Origin: Enterobacter cancerogenus
GTDB taxonomy: Bacteria > Pseudomonadota > Gammaproteobacteria > Enterobacterales > Enterobacteriaceae
Length of the DNA stretch: 64,000 nucleotides
Assembly (NCBI RefSeq): GCF_019047785.1
Contig: NZ_CP077290.1
Span: 3,844,001 to 3,908,000, forward strand
Direction: 5' to 3'
Shown: piece after piece, positions 26,144-35,749 of the stretch
Layout of the letters: every line of letters starts with the position of its first letter
Numbering within the stretch: position 1 is the stretch's first letter
The notes under the pieces: generated by a model
Database searches by the model: none
What the model was told of the DNA's origin: nothing
The model's input: only the letters and a program-made list of their open reading frames with translations
Translations under genes and position numbers: made by a program

Positions 26144-29100
26144 CGGCGAAAAAACTAATAGCTGAGAACCGCTACAGTATTACTGGATATATTATTCTGA
26201 TAATCGGTCTCGCCGGAATATGTGCGTTGTTACTGTTCCTTAATCAGAACAGAGTGGTTGCGTTTGGTGTGACGATGCCGACGGCATGGATGATCTGGGG
26301 AGTGGTATTTTCCGGGTTATTATCTGGTGTGATTGTATTTCCATTCTGGTTGCGGCGAAAGTTTAGAAAGGAGCAACACATTTACAATCCAGAAAATATT
26401 CTGGCCAGTAAAGGAATTCAGAAAGCAACAACGAAAGTTAATTCATTTGTTTCACTGCCATCGAATGAAATCCGCCAGGCTATGCGCTACCAGTATGGCC
26501 GCACCTGGTCCCGCAAGCTCCGCATCCTGCTCGTGACCGGCAGCACCGCTGACATCGAACAACTCACCCCAAACCTCACGCAGGAGCTTTGGCAGGAAGA
26601 TCAAGGCACGCTGCTTTTGTGGGGCGGTGACCTGAAGACCCCGGCAGACACCGACTGGCTGGCAGCCTTGCGTAAACTGCGCCGCCGCCCGGTGGACGGC
26701 ATCGTGTGGGTCACGTCACAACTGGAACGACAGGCAGAAAACGATGCGCCGGCACTCTCGCCAGATGCGATGGACAGCCTCGCCGCGTCGCTCAGTGCGC
26801 GTTATGCTGCCCTGGGCTGGCAACTGCCGCTGTACGTCTGGTCCCTGCATACCCGCGCCGGGCAGCAGGCCGATCGGATCACCCAGCCCGTTGGTTTTCT
26901 GCTGCCATCTGGCAGTCGCCCGGAAGGGCTAAGCAATCAGCTTGCCACCCTGACACCTGCTCTTATTGCACAGGGTATTCAGCAGATATGCACGAAGGTC
27001 CAGCATAATTTCCTGTTGAATCTGGCCGACCAGCTCTCACGCATGCCGGAAACGGTGGCAGGGCCGCTGTCGATTCTGCTCAATCCATACCGTCCACTCC
27101 CGCTGGCAGGCGTGGTGTTCAGCCCGCCGTCAGCGGGAGCCGCGCGCAGCGTGAAACACCACTGGGGTAAGGATAACCGCTGGGACATTATTACTGATTC
27201 GGTGCAGTCGCTCCCGGCGGGCCTGCGCCCGCGTAAGCCCGGCATCAGCGCTCCAAAAATACTCCTGGGTGCGGTCATTGTATTGATGGTGGGATGGGGC
27301 ATTTCGATGATGGTCTCCTTCACCGCCAACCGCAGTCTGGTAGCGTCCGCACAGGAGCAAGTTCAACAGGCCTCCGCAGACAATCAGCCGCTGGCTGCGC
27401 GTCTGCAGGCGCTTTCGGAACTGCAGAAAACCCTTTCCCGCCTTCAGTATCGCGCGGAACACGGTGCGCCGTGGTACGCCCGCGGCGGCCTTAGCCAGAA
27501 TGATGAACTCCTGGCGGCCTTGCTGCCGCGCTACGGCGAAAATGCGATACCGCTGCTGCGCGATGCGGCGGCTACCCATCTTCAGAAACAGCTGAGCGCC
27601 TTCGTGCAACTTCCGCCGGACAGCCCACTACGCGAGAAGATGACCAAAACCGCTTACGACCAGTTGAAACTGTACCTGATGCTGGCCCGACCGGAGCGAA
27701 TGGACGCCGCCTGGTTCTCCGGCATGCTGATGCAGGACTGGCCGCAGCGTTCGGGTGTGAAAGACGGCATCTGGCAGGGAAGCGGCACTTCGCTGCTTCG
27801 GTTCTACGGCGCCAATCTGGTGACCCACCCGCAGTGGCGATTGCATCCTGATGAAGGGCTGATTAGCCAGGCACGGACGCTGCTGATCCGCCAGATGGGG
27901 ATGCGTAACAGCGAATCCACGCTGTACCAGAAGATGCTCGCGCAGGTGGCAAACCAGTATGCCGACATGCGCCTGTCGGACATGACCGGCGATACGGATG
28001 CGTCGCGCCTGTTCACGACCGGTGAAGTGGTGCCGGGGATGTTCACCCGCCAGGCGTGGGAGCAGGCGGTGCAGCCCGCCATTGAAAAGGTCGTCAGGGA
28101 GCGTCGCGATGAAATGGACTGGGTACTGAGCGACACTAAACAGCCAGCCACACAGCAGGCCTCCCCGGACGCGCTGAAAGCGCGCCTGACGGAACGATAC
28201 TTTGCTGATTTTGGCGGCGTCTGGCTCGACTTCCTCAATAGCCTGCGACTCCAGCCGGCAGCCACGCTGTCGGACGCTATTGACCAGTTGACCCTGATGG
28301 CCGATGTGCGTCAGTCGCCGCTGGTAGCCCTGATGAACACCCTGAGCGTACAGGGACGCACCGGGCAGACCGGGGAGGCAATATCCGATTCGCTGGTCAA
28401 ATCGGCGAAAAACCTGTTTAACCGCGATGAGCAACCCGCCATCGACCAGCAGGTCGGTGCTCATGGCCCGCTCGATGCAACCTTTGGGCCGGTACTGGCG
28501 CTGATGGGCAGTCAGACGAAAGGGACGGGCAATGCGGACCTCAGCCTGCAAACCTTCCTGACTCGCGTGACTCAGGTGCGCCTGCGCCTACAGCAGGTGA
28601 CCAATGCCACCGATCCGCAGGCGATGACCCAGGCGCTGGCTCAGACGGTGTTCCAGGGAAAGGCGGTGGATTTAACCGAAACCCGGGACTACGGCAGCCT
28701 GGTGGCGGCGGGACTGGGCCAGGAGTGGAGCGGCTTCGGGCAGACGGTATTCGTTCGCCCCATGGAACAGGCCTGGCAGCAGGTGCTGACCCCGGCAGCG
28801 GAAAGCCTCAATGCCCAGTGGCAAAGCGCGGTGGTCGCGGACTGGAACACGGCGTTTGGCGGCAGGTATCCGTTTAAGGATGTCAGCAGCGAGGTATCCC
28901 TGCCGCTGCTGGCGAAATACCTCAATGCCGATTCCGGACGCATTACGCAGTTTCTGCAGACCCGGCTAAACGGCGTACTGCATAAAGAAGGAAGTCACTG
29001 GGTGCCGGACAGCATAAACGCTCAGGGGTTAACCTTTAATCCGGCCTTCATTCGCGCGGTCGATACCCTGAGCCACCTCTCCGATGTGGTGTTTACCAAC

Positions 29101-29568
29101 GGCGAGGCCGGGCTTTCTTTTGAGATCCGCCCCGGCACGGCTGATGGCGTTATGCAAACCACGCTGGTGATTGATAGCCAAAAGCTGAGTTATATGAACC
29201 AGATGCCCGCCTGGAAGCGATTCACCTGGCCTGCGGATACGGAAGCCCCGGGGGCGGCCCTGAGCTGGATCAGTACCCAGGCCGGAACGCGGCAGTACGC
29301 CGATATGTCCGGCGCATGGGGCTGGATACGGCTCCTGGACAAAGCCACGGTCAGCGCCTACCCGGGAACGGGCAGTAGCTGGAGTCTGAGCTGGCAGGCT
29401 CAGGATGGCAGGCCGCTGAACTATACCCTGCGCACCGAAGCGGGAGAAGGGCCGCTGGCTCTGTTGAAATTACGTAATTTTAGCCTGCCGGAGGCCATAT
29501 TCAGCGTCAGCGCACCTGCAATGGCCTACCCGACAGAGGACGAAGATAATACAGAGGAGACGTACTGA
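26140..29568 (+). CDS. tssM: Type VI secretion membrane-complex protein TssM (IcmF family)
   Basis: TssM spans the periplasm and forms the channel-like core of the membrane complex with TssL and TssJ. The start at 26140 (ATG after AGGAG, overlapping the previous stop) gives 1142 residues, a usual length. Two N-terminal membrane segments (about 13-33 and 46-66) and a third at about 377-397 (KILLGAVIVLMVGWGISMMV) bound the cytoplasmic and periplasmic parts. The cytoplasmic domain has no intact P-loop: where IcmF proteins often carry GxxGxGKT, this one reads LLVTGSTADIEQ, so ATP binding is doubtful. Composition changes from AT-rich to GC-rich at about 26,460, inside the gene. Confidence 0.95.
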   Translation: MTAKKLIAENRYSITGYIILIIGLAGICALLLFLNQNRVVAFGVTMPTAWMIWGVVFSGLLSGVIVFPFWLRRKFRKEQHIYNPENILASKGIQKATTKVNSFVSLPSNEIRQAMRYQYGRTWSRKLRILLVTGSTADIEQLTPNLTQELWQEDQGTLLLWGGDLKTPADTDWLAALRKLRRRPVDGIVWVTSQLERQAENDAPALSPDAMDSLAASLSARYAALGWQLPLYVWSLHTRAGQQADRITQPVGFLLPSGSRPEGLSNQLATLTPALIAQGIQQICTKVQHNFLLNLADQLSRMPETVAGPLSILLNPYRPLPLAGVVFSPPSAGAARSVKHHWGKDNRWDIITDSVQSLPAGLRPRKPGISAPKILLGAVIVLMVGWGISMMVSFTANRSLVASAQEQVQQASADNQPLAARLQALSELQKTLSRLQYRAEHGAPWYARGGLSQNDELLAALLPRYGENAIPLLRDAAATHLQKQLSAFVQLPPDSPLREKMTKTAYDQLKLYLMLARPERMDAAWFSGMLMQDWPQRSGVKDGIWQGSGTSLLRFYGANLVTHPQWRLHPDEGLISQARTLLIRQMGMRNSESTLYQKMLAQVANQYADMRLSDMTGDTDASRLFTTGEVVPGMFTRQAWEQAVQPAIEKVVRERRDEMDWVLSDTKQPATQQASPDALKARLTERYFADFGGVWLDFLNSLRLQPAATLSDAIDQLTLMADVRQSPLVALMNTLSVQGRTGQTGEAISDSLVKSAKNLFNRDEQPAIDQQVGAHGPLDATFGPVLALMGSQTKGTGNADLSLQTFLTRVTQVRLRLQQVTNATDPQAMTQALAQTVFQGKAVDLTETRDYGSLVAAGLGQEWSGFGQTVFVRPMEQAWQQVLTPAAESLNAQWQSAVVADWNTAFGGRYPFKDVSSEVSLPLLAKYLNADSGRITQFLQTRLNGVLHKEGSHWVPDSINAQGLTFNPAFIRAVDTLSHLSDVVFTNGEAGLSFEIRPGTADGVMQTTLVIDSQKLSYMNQMPAWKRFTWPADTEAPGAALSWISTQAGTRQYADMSGAWGWIRLLDKATVSAYPGTGSSWSLSWQAQDGRPLNYTLRTEAGEGPLALLKLRNFSLPEAIFSVSAPAMAYPTEDEDNTEETY

Positions 29569-31145
29569 TGGCGACCGTTGAGACATTGATTAGCGCCTGC
29601 CAGGCCAATGCGGATGACGTGGCTGCGCGGACGCAACAGCGTCTGTCGCTATGGGAAAACTGGCTGCAACCGGTATCAGCTGAAAATCCAGTCGGGGAAG
29701 ACCCGGGCTACGATGATGATTTTCAGCAGATGCGGGAGGAGGTAAACAAACTCTCCGGCGCAGACACGGACCTGGTCTGTCAGCTTGCCGAAAAACTGCT
29801 GACCACCACAACCAAAGATATTCGCGTGGTCTCTTATTATGCCTGGGCGCGCCTGCATCGCGATGGTGAGGCGGGCCTGGCAGACGGTCTTGAGCTGATG
29901 GCAGCATTAGTGCTGCGTTATGGCGTACAACTGCATCCGCAGCGCGAGCGCAGTCGCCAGGGGGCGTTCGAATGGCTTGCCAGCGCCAGAATGCTCGACA
30001 GCCTCGCACGTTACCCGGAAGTCAACAATGCCGATACCCTGCGTACTGCCGGTGCACTGTTACTGCTGGAGCAGGCAGGAGAAATCGTTTTACCGGCTGG
30101 GCTTTACACCGCGCTGGAAACGCGTCTGCAAAAATCCGGCGGCCCGGAGGCCGTTGTGCCGCAAAACGTTAGCGATACCGGTCATACATCCATGACGGAC
30201 GCGAACGTGCCCTCGCTGGGCGGAATCGCGTCAGGGCAGGAGCTGCTGGCGCAGGCGCGAGTGCTGGCTGATTACCTGAGAAACCAGCCGGAAGGCTGGC
30301 TGTCCGCCCACCGTTTAATAAAAAACCTTCGCCACGACACGCTTCACCAGCTACCGGCTCTCCTGGCAGACGGCAGAACCCGCATTGAGCCGCCGAAACC
30401 CGACCAGCGGGCGCTTCTGAAACGCCTGTATTTGCAGCAGAGCTGGCGGGAGTTGATGGAGGAGGCGGACAACCTGCTGTCACGCGGGGCCAACCATCTG
30501 TGGCTGGATGTGCAGTGGTATCTGCATCAGGCGCTGGTAAAATCAGGCCGTGAACACGAGGCGGCCATTATCCAGGCTGACCTGAAAGGGTTTCTCTCAC
30601 GTCTGACGGGGCTGGAGACGCTGGCCTTTAACGACGGTACGCCCTTTGCCGACGAAGTGACGCTTAACTGGATCCAACAGCAAGTGCAGGAGAGTACGAC
30701 AGGCTGGTCTGAGGCACACACGCTCGGGGCTTCTCCCGCAGTGGGCGATGAGGACATTCTGCAGCTTGAGACAGAAGCCTTAGCCCTTGCCGATAGCGAA
30801 GGGACGGAGGCTGCGCTGGCGTGGCTGCAAAATCGCCCTGGCATCACCTCAAGGCGCAACCGCTGGCTGCTGCGTCTGTTGATGGCGAGAGTCGCCGAGC
30901 AGACGGGCAAAAATGAGCTGGCGCTGCACCTTTTGGGTGAGCTGGACGACGGGGCGACAACCGTCACGCTCACCCAGTGGGAACCCGGGCTGCTGTTTGA
31001 AGTAAAAGCCCGCCGCCTGAAACTGCTGCGCATGAAAGCAGGACGTAGCGAGGCTGATAAGGCACGTCTGAATCCGGAAATGGAGCTGCTGCTGGCTGGG
31101 CTGGTTGCAATTGATCCGGTAAAAGCCGCAGTACTGTGTAACTGA
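29568..31145 (+). CDS. tssA: Type VI secretion sheath-assembly protein TssA
   Basis: TssA primes and follows sheath and tube polymerisation. The 525-residue product has an ImpA-type N-terminal domain (about 30-150, with NPVGEDPGYDDDFQQMREEVNKLSG and YYAWARLHRDGEAGLADGLELM). A long helical middle and a C-terminal VasJ-like domain (SRRNRWLLRLLMARVAEQTGKNELALHLL; LLAGLVAIDPVKAAVLCN) follow. It has no membrane segment, unlike the TagA-like paralogue at 35750. The start shares one base with the tssM stop (TGATG). The gene is followed by an AT-rich lipoprotein gene that interrupts the run to tssF. Confidence 0.93.
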   Translation: MATVETLISACQANADDVAARTQQRLSLWENWLQPVSAENPVGEDPGYDDDFQQMREEVNKLSGADTDLVCQLAEKLLTTTTKDIRVVSYYAWARLHRDGEAGLADGLELMAALVLRYGVQLHPQRERSRQGAFEWLASARMLDSLARYPEVNNADTLRTAGALLLLEQAGEIVLPAGLYTALETRLQKSGGPEAVVPQNVSDTGHTSMTDANVPSLGGIASGQELLAQARVLADYLRNQPEGWLSAHRLIKNLRHDTLHQLPALLADGRTRIEPPKPDQRALLKRLYLQQSWRELMEEADNLLSRGANHLWLDVQWYLHQALVKSGREHEAAIIQADLKGFLSRLTGLETLAFNDGTPFADEVTLNWIQQQVQESTTGWSEAHTLGASPAVGDEDILQLETEALALADSEGTEAALAWLQNRPGITSRRNRWLLRLLMARVAEQTGKNELALHLLGELDDGATTVTLTQWEPGLLFEVKARRLKLLRMKAGRSEADKARLNPEMELLLAGLVAIDPVKAAVLCN

Positions 31146-31190
31146 TTACGCTCTCACCACATTATTTGTTCTATAAGGAAATAGAAACAT

Positions 31191-31931
31191 ATGCGTTTCG
31201 TAAAAAACGTTTTGTTGTCTTTTGTATTTTTGGCGTCAGGATGCACAGCTCTGCTTTGGAGCGGTAATGAAGTCGTTGAACATCGATATGGATATTCAAC
31301 GGTTATTGAGGACAATGTAACGGCGGTTTTTCAGTATAAAAACCTTTCTGTCACGGCCTTGCAGGGTACATCTTCAATAAAAATAGCTATTCCTGAAAAT
31401 GGGGTTGCATTTCTGGGGAAAAAGAATGTTTATATTCTTACCGCTGGGGCTAATGATCTTCTGGCGCTAGACAAAATATCGACTCAATACCCTTTAGTCT
31501 CGGGCTTCGAGAAAAAAGATGCTTTAAGGCTTAAACTTAAAAATCCAAATAATGATGATGCAGTATTAAGTTTATCCGATGAACTCTTTGTATTCGTCAA
31601 TCAACACATTAAAACAATTACAGACCACGATGTCGAAACGTTAAAGCAGGCTGGTTTTCAGCGTAAAGGTGAAGATTATGTCAAACGTATATCTTTAGCT
31701 GGGGTAATACTTCCTCGTGAGAAAAATAACAGTTTGTTCAACGATATGACGTTACTGGATAAACCCCATAAGGTCGAATTTTATGTCGATAATGATTCTA
31801 CAGAATTCCATCCTGTTAATTTAGTGACAAATGTCGTTCTCACGCCTTTCGCCGCGGTTGCTGATATCGTTTTTTTCCCAATTAGTATTCGCGTGTTAGG
31901 GCTAATTACCAACTCCGCTACTGGACGTTAA
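31191..31931 (+). CDS. Lipoprotein of unknown function inserted between tssA and tssF
   Basis: 246-residue protein with a short signal peptide and lipobox (LLSFVFLASGC, Cys at about residue 18). The mature part is mixed alpha/beta (EDNVTAVFQYKNLSVTAL; LRLKLKNPNNDDAVLSLSDELFVFV). A hydrophobic C-terminal stretch (VTNVVLTPFAAVADIVFFPISI) is similar in character to proteins that end in a membrane-adjacent helix. I do not recognise the family. It is clearly AT-rich between two GC-rich core genes and has its own ribosome site (AAGGAAATAG). Candidate roles are an immunity protein for an effector encoded elsewhere or an envelope accessory of the T6SS; neither is shown. Confidence 0.75.
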   Translation: MRFVKNVLLSFVFLASGCTALLWSGNEVVEHRYGYSTVIEDNVTAVFQYKNLSVTALQGTSSIKIAIPENGVAFLGKKNVYILTAGANDLLALDKISTQYPLVSGFEKKDALRLKLKNPNNDDAVLSLSDELFVFVNQHIKTITDHDVETLKQAGFQRKGEDYVKRISLAGVILPREKNNSLFNDMTLLDKPHKVEFYVDNDSTEFHPVNLVTNVVLTPFAAVADIVFFPISIRVLGLITNSATGR

Positions 31932-31944
31932 CGATCTGGAATCT

Positions 31945-33708
31945 ATGGAAGATTTAACCCTGCGTTATTTTGACGCCGAAATGCGCTACCTGCGCGAGGC
32001 GGCAAAGGAGTTCGCGCAAACCCACCCGGACCGGGCGGCGATGCTGGATCTTGATAAGGCCGGTACGCCAGACCCGTACGTCGAGCGCCTGTTTGAAGGC
32101 TTTGCCTTCTCGATGGGCCGTCTGCGCGAAAAAATTGATGACGACCTGCCGGAGCTGACGGAAGGGCTGGTCAGCATGCTGTGGCCACACTACATGCGCA
32201 CCATTCCGTCGCTGTCGATTGTGGCGTTCAGCCCGGACGTTGCGGCGATGAAGATGAGTGAAGTCATTCCCGCCGGGCTGGAAATCTTGTCCCGCCCGGT
32301 AGGGCAGAAAAATACCGTTTGCCGCTACCGCACCACCCGTGATCTGGTGCTCGACCCACTGGTGGTGTCAGACGTGGTGATGACCACAGAGCCGGACGGA
32401 CGTTCAGTCCTGCGGTTACGCTTCACTTGCAGCGGCCAGGCCGACTGGTCGCAGGTCGATCTGCGCCGACTGCCGTTGTATCTCGGGGAAGAGGTTGTGA
32501 CGGGCAGCGCCCTGCACCTGTGGCTGACCAAACGCCAGGCCAGTCTTTACCTGCGTTTGCCGGGTCAGACGGATCGCATCGCGTTCGACGGTTACTTCTC
32601 GCCAGGCGGCTTTGGCGATGAAGACGGCCTGTGGCCCAAAGCGGGCAGTGCGTTTAGCGGGTATCAGCTGCTGCTGGAGTATTTCACGTTCCGCGAAAAA
32701 TTTATGTTCGTGCACCTTAACGGCCTGGAAAACATCACACTGCCGTCGGGGACAGAACATGTTGATATCGAAGTGGTGTTCAGCCAGGTCTGGCAGAGCG
32801 ATTTGCCGGTGACCCGCGACGCCCTGCGCCTGCACTGCGTGCCGGTGATCAACCTGTTCACGCTTGAGGCCGATCCGCTGACCATCAGCGGGCTGGAAAG
32901 CGAGTACCTGCTGCGTCCGAAGCGCCTGCAGGACGGGCACACCGAGATTTACTCCGTTGACAGCGTTACCGGCTCCGGGCGTACCGGGGATGCGCGCTAT
33001 GTGCCGTTCACCAGCTTCCGTCATCAGGGCGGGATGATGCGCCGCCACGCGCCGGAACGCTATTTCCACACTCGCGTGAAGCGGGGCGTGAACGGCATGC
33101 ACGATACCTGGCTGATCCTCGGCGGCCAGCAGTGGGAGGCTGACCGGGAAATAGCCCGGGAAACCGTGTCGTTGCGTATCACCGGCACCAACGGCCAACT
33201 GCCGCGCCGGGCGCTGCAAAGCACGCTGCTTGACCGCTGTGAACAGGTCTCCGAAACGCCGCTAACCGTGCGCAACCTGTGTAAGCCGACGCTCCCGGCC
33301 TACCCCCCTGCGGAAGATCGTTTCCACTGGCGGGTGATGAGCCATCTGGGAACCCGTTTTCTGAACATGATGAGCAGCGCTGATGTGCTGCGCGGCACGC
33401 TGTCGCTCTATAACTGGCGGGACGATGAGTTAAACAACCGTCGCCTGGACGCCATTCTGGACGTCAGGCACCACCGTATTCAGCGTTTCGAAGAGGGGTT
33501 TCTGCTGCGGGGTCTGGACGTGGAAGTGACGCTCGACAGCAACGGCTTTACGGGTGAAGGCGACATCCACCTGTTTGGTGAAATGCTCAACCGCTTTTTC
33601 GCCCTGTACGCCGACATGAACCAGTTTAACCAGCTCACGCTGATTGTTCAGCCTGAAGGGAAGTGTATCCGGTGGAAAGAAAATCAAAGTCCGCGCCTGC
33701 CCGGATAA
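31945..33708 (+). CDS. tssF: Type VI secretion baseplate protein TssF
   Basis: TssF forms the baseplate wedge with TssG and TssE. The 587-residue length is typical. The N-terminus carries the family signature (LRYFDAEMRYLREAAKEFAQTHPDRAAML; PDPYVERLFEGFAFSMGRLREKIDDDLPELTEGLVSMLWPHYMR). The C-terminus ends with FGEMLNRFFALYADMNQFNQLTLIVQPEGK. The last bases overlap the beginning of tssG, keeping the two wedge components coupled, as in other T6SS loci. Confidence 0.96.
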   Translation: MEDLTLRYFDAEMRYLREAAKEFAQTHPDRAAMLDLDKAGTPDPYVERLFEGFAFSMGRLREKIDDDLPELTEGLVSMLWPHYMRTIPSLSIVAFSPDVAAMKMSEVIPAGLEILSRPVGQKNTVCRYRTTRDLVLDPLVVSDVVMTTEPDGRSVLRLRFTCSGQADWSQVDLRRLPLYLGEEVVTGSALHLWLTKRQASLYLRLPGQTDRIAFDGYFSPGGFGDEDGLWPKAGSAFSGYQLLLEYFTFREKFMFVHLNGLENITLPSGTEHVDIEVVFSQVWQSDLPVTRDALRLHCVPVINLFTLEADPLTISGLESEYLLRPKRLQDGHTEIYSVDSVTGSGRTGDARYVPFTSFRHQGGMMRRHAPERYFHTRVKRGVNGMHDTWLILGGQQWEADREIARETVSLRITGTNGQLPRRALQSTLLDRCEQVSETPLTVRNLCKPTLPAYPPAEDRFHWRVMSHLGTRFLNMMSSADVLRGTLSLYNWRDDELNNRRLDAILDVRHHRIQRFEEGFLLRGLDVEVTLDSNGFTGEGDIHLFGEMLNRFFALYADMNQFNQLTLIVQPEGKCIRWKENQSPRLPG

Positions 33709-34763
33709 TGGAAAGGGTACGGCCCCAACTGCCGTACATGAATTTTTACCGCTTCTGCCGGTTGCTTGAACAAAGTCAACCGGATGCGCCGGTGCCCGGC
33801 AGCGACTGGCAGCTACGTCAGGAGCCTGTCCGTTTCCGCCCGCATCCGGGGATGGGGTTTCCGGCCAGTGAAATCAGGGGGCTGACGGAGCCGGAACCGG
33901 AACATACGCATCTGTCGCCATCGGTCAATATCACCTTTATGGGCCTGTACGGCGTCGAATCGCCGCTGCCGACGCACTATATCGACGATATCGCCCAGCG
34001 GCGGGAGGGAGTTGAAGCCACACGCGATTTTCTCGATATCTTCAACCATCGGCTGATCGCCCAGTATTACCGTATCTGGCGGAAGTACTCTTATCCGGCG
34101 ACCTTTGAGGCGGGCGGCACGGACAATACCTCGCAGTATCTGCTTGGGCTGGCGGGGCTGGGGATACCCGGTTGTGCGGACAATACCGCCACGCCGCTGT
34201 CGCGCTTTCTGGCGCTGCTGCCGGTCATGTTGCTACCGGGACGCACGGCGGAGGGGATCGCTGCGCTGGTTCAACTCCTGGCACCGGATACCCGTGCGAC
34301 GGTGTATCCCCACGACCGTTGCCGCATCGAGCTGAAGCATCCGCTCACCATGAGTACGCAGCGGCCGATTGGCCTGCGGATTCGCCCTGTCATGGGCACG
34401 CACGGAACGGACGTGAATGGTCAGGTGCTGTTGCAGTTGACCTCAGATAACCCCGAAGAGGTGCGCGGCTGGCTACCCGGCGGGGAGCTGCACGGCGATC
34501 TGATGGCGCTGCTGCATGTCTATCTGGGATCGCATCTGGACGTGCGGATGCAGCTGTGCGTGGCGCGGTATCTGCTGCCGGATGCCCGGCTGGCATGCAA
34601 TGACGTCCAGGGGAGCCAGATCGGACGGACGGCGGTACTGCGGCCGCTCAATGCGCAGCAAAACAATAATGACGTTATCACCATTCACCTGGGCCGTTAT
34701 CAGCGCGTTCAGGAAAATATTCACCGAAGGGAGAGCGATGAAGATGGCGATTACCGCTGGTAA
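33672..34763 (+). CDS. tssG: Type VI secretion baseplate protein TssG
   Basis: TssG is the TssF partner in the baseplate wedge. The core is recognisable from LPYMNFYRFCRLLEQSQPDAPVPGSD and VRFRPHPGMGFPASEIRGL, through DIFNHRLIAQYYRIWRKYSY, to IHLGRYQRVQ. The exact start is uncertain. GTG at 33672 lies eleven bases after AAGGG; GTG at 33663 is too close to that site; ATG at 33708, overlapping the tssF stop as TAATG, has no clear ribosome site. I use 33672 (363 residues). The end overlaps tssJ by 26 bases. Confidence 0.92.
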   Translation: MERKSKSAPARIMERVRPQLPYMNFYRFCRLLEQSQPDAPVPGSDWQLRQEPVRFRPHPGMGFPASEIRGLTEPEPEHTHLSPSVNITFMGLYGVESPLPTHYIDDIAQRREGVEATRDFLDIFNHRLIAQYYRIWRKYSYPATFEAGGTDNTSQYLLGLAGLGIPGCADNTATPLSRFLALLPVMLLPGRTAEGIAALVQLLAPDTRATVYPHDRCRIELKHPLTMSTQRPIGLRIRPVMGTHGTDVNGQVLLQLTSDNPEEVRGWLPGGELHGDLMALLHVYLGSHLDVRMQLCVARYLLPDARLACNDVQGSQIGRTAVLRPLNAQQNNNDVITIHLGRYQRVQENIHRRESDEDGDYRW

Positions 34764-35280
34764 CACCACCGCTACGCTGCTGGCATTAACACTCGCCACG
34801 GCCTTAACCGGCTGCGGGCTGACGCAAACGGTAAAAGACGGGACGGTCTCAATGACCCGCTCCATTTTTTACAAACAGGTTAAAACCCTGCATCTGGATA
34901 TTCAGGCGCGCTCGGGGGTAAATAACAACGCGAAAGGGGCGTCGCTGGCGACGGTCGTACGCATTTACCAGCTGAAAGACCGCAAGGCATTCGACAGCAC
35001 CGATTATCCGTCGCTGTTTGCCGATGACAGCCAGGCCATTAAAGCTGACCTGGTGGCCGAAAAAGATATCCGTCTTCGTCCTGGAGAATCCGTGACGCTG
35101 GACATGCCGCTGGAAGAGGCGGCGCAGTTTGTCGCGGTGGCGGGGATGTTTATGTCGCCGGACCAGGCGAACAATACATGGCGCCTGGTCCTCACCCGCG
35201 ACGAACTCGACCCGGATAAACCTCGTATTATTGAAGCCAGCAATAACCGCCTGACCCTGCAACCGCTTAAGGAGGACTGA
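34738..35280 (+). CDS. tssJ: Type VI secretion outer-membrane lipoprotein TssJ
   Basis: TssJ is the outer-membrane lipoprotein that docks TssM. The start at 34738 follows GGGAGAGCG and yields a 180-residue precursor with a lipobox (ATALTGC, Cys at about residue 23). The mature domain shows the SciN/TssJ features: helix KQVKTLHLDIQARSGVN, then the beta-sandwich strands (ASLATVVRIYQLKDRKAFDSTDY; DIRLRPGESVTLDMPLEEAAQFVAVAGMF) and WRLVLTRDELDPDKPRIIEASNNRLTL. An upstream in-frame extension is only the shadow of tssG. Confidence 0.95.
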   Translation: MKMAITAGNTTATLLALTLATALTGCGLTQTVKDGTVSMTRSIFYKQVKTLHLDIQARSGVNNNAKGASLATVVRIYQLKDRKAFDSTDYPSLFADDSQAIKADLVAEKDIRLRPGESVTLDMPLEEAAQFVAVAGMFMSPDQANNTWRLVLTRDELDPDKPRIIEASNNRLTLQPLKED

Positions 35281-35281
35281 A

Positions 35282-35725
35282 ATGCCACGTCCGTCTCTGT
35301 ATGAAACGCTTTTCGGCAACTTCGCCGGCGGCCTCGACCTGAACAGCGTCAGCGAGGAGAACCAGCTCATCCTTTCAGTGCTGGACAACATGCAGCGCAT
35401 TCTCAACTGCCGCGCCGGGACGCTGGCACATCTGCCGGACTACGGCCTGCCGGATATGACCAAAATCCTCCAGGGGATGCCCGGCACCGCGCACCAGCTG
35501 ATCACGACGCTCTCCGCCGTGCTGCTGAAATACGAGCCGCGCCTGAGCAAAATCACCGTAGTGATGCTGGATCAGAGGCAGCCTGGCGAGCTGCGCTACG
35601 CCATTGATGCGGAACTAAAGGGCATCGGACTGGTGCGCTACGGTACCGAGTTTATGCCGGAAGGCAGGGTCTTAATCCGCCATCTGAAACAGCAGCAGTA
35701 CCTCGATGTACGCGCCGCAATCTAG
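35282..35725 (+). CDS. tssE: Type VI secretion baseplate protein TssE (gp25-like)
   Basis: TssE resembles phage T4 gp25 and nucleates sheath polymerisation at the baseplate. The 147-residue product has the usual form: N-terminal SLYETLFGNFAGG, then ENQLILSVLDNMQRILNCRAGTLAHLPDYGLPDM with the gp25-type RxGxL-x-PDYGLPD element. The strand-helix C-terminus ends at QQQYLDVRAAI. It starts one base after the tssJ stop, with AAGGAGG upstream. Confidence 0.95.
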   Translation: MPRPSLYETLFGNFAGGLDLNSVSEENQLILSVLDNMQRILNCRAGTLAHLPDYGLPDMTKILQGMPGTAHQLITTLSAVLLKYEPRLSKITVVMLDQRQPGELRYAIDAELKGIGLVRYGTEFMPEGRVLIRHLKQQQYLDVRAAI

Positions 35726-35749
35726 TTTTTTTCTCAGGCAAAAACGGTT

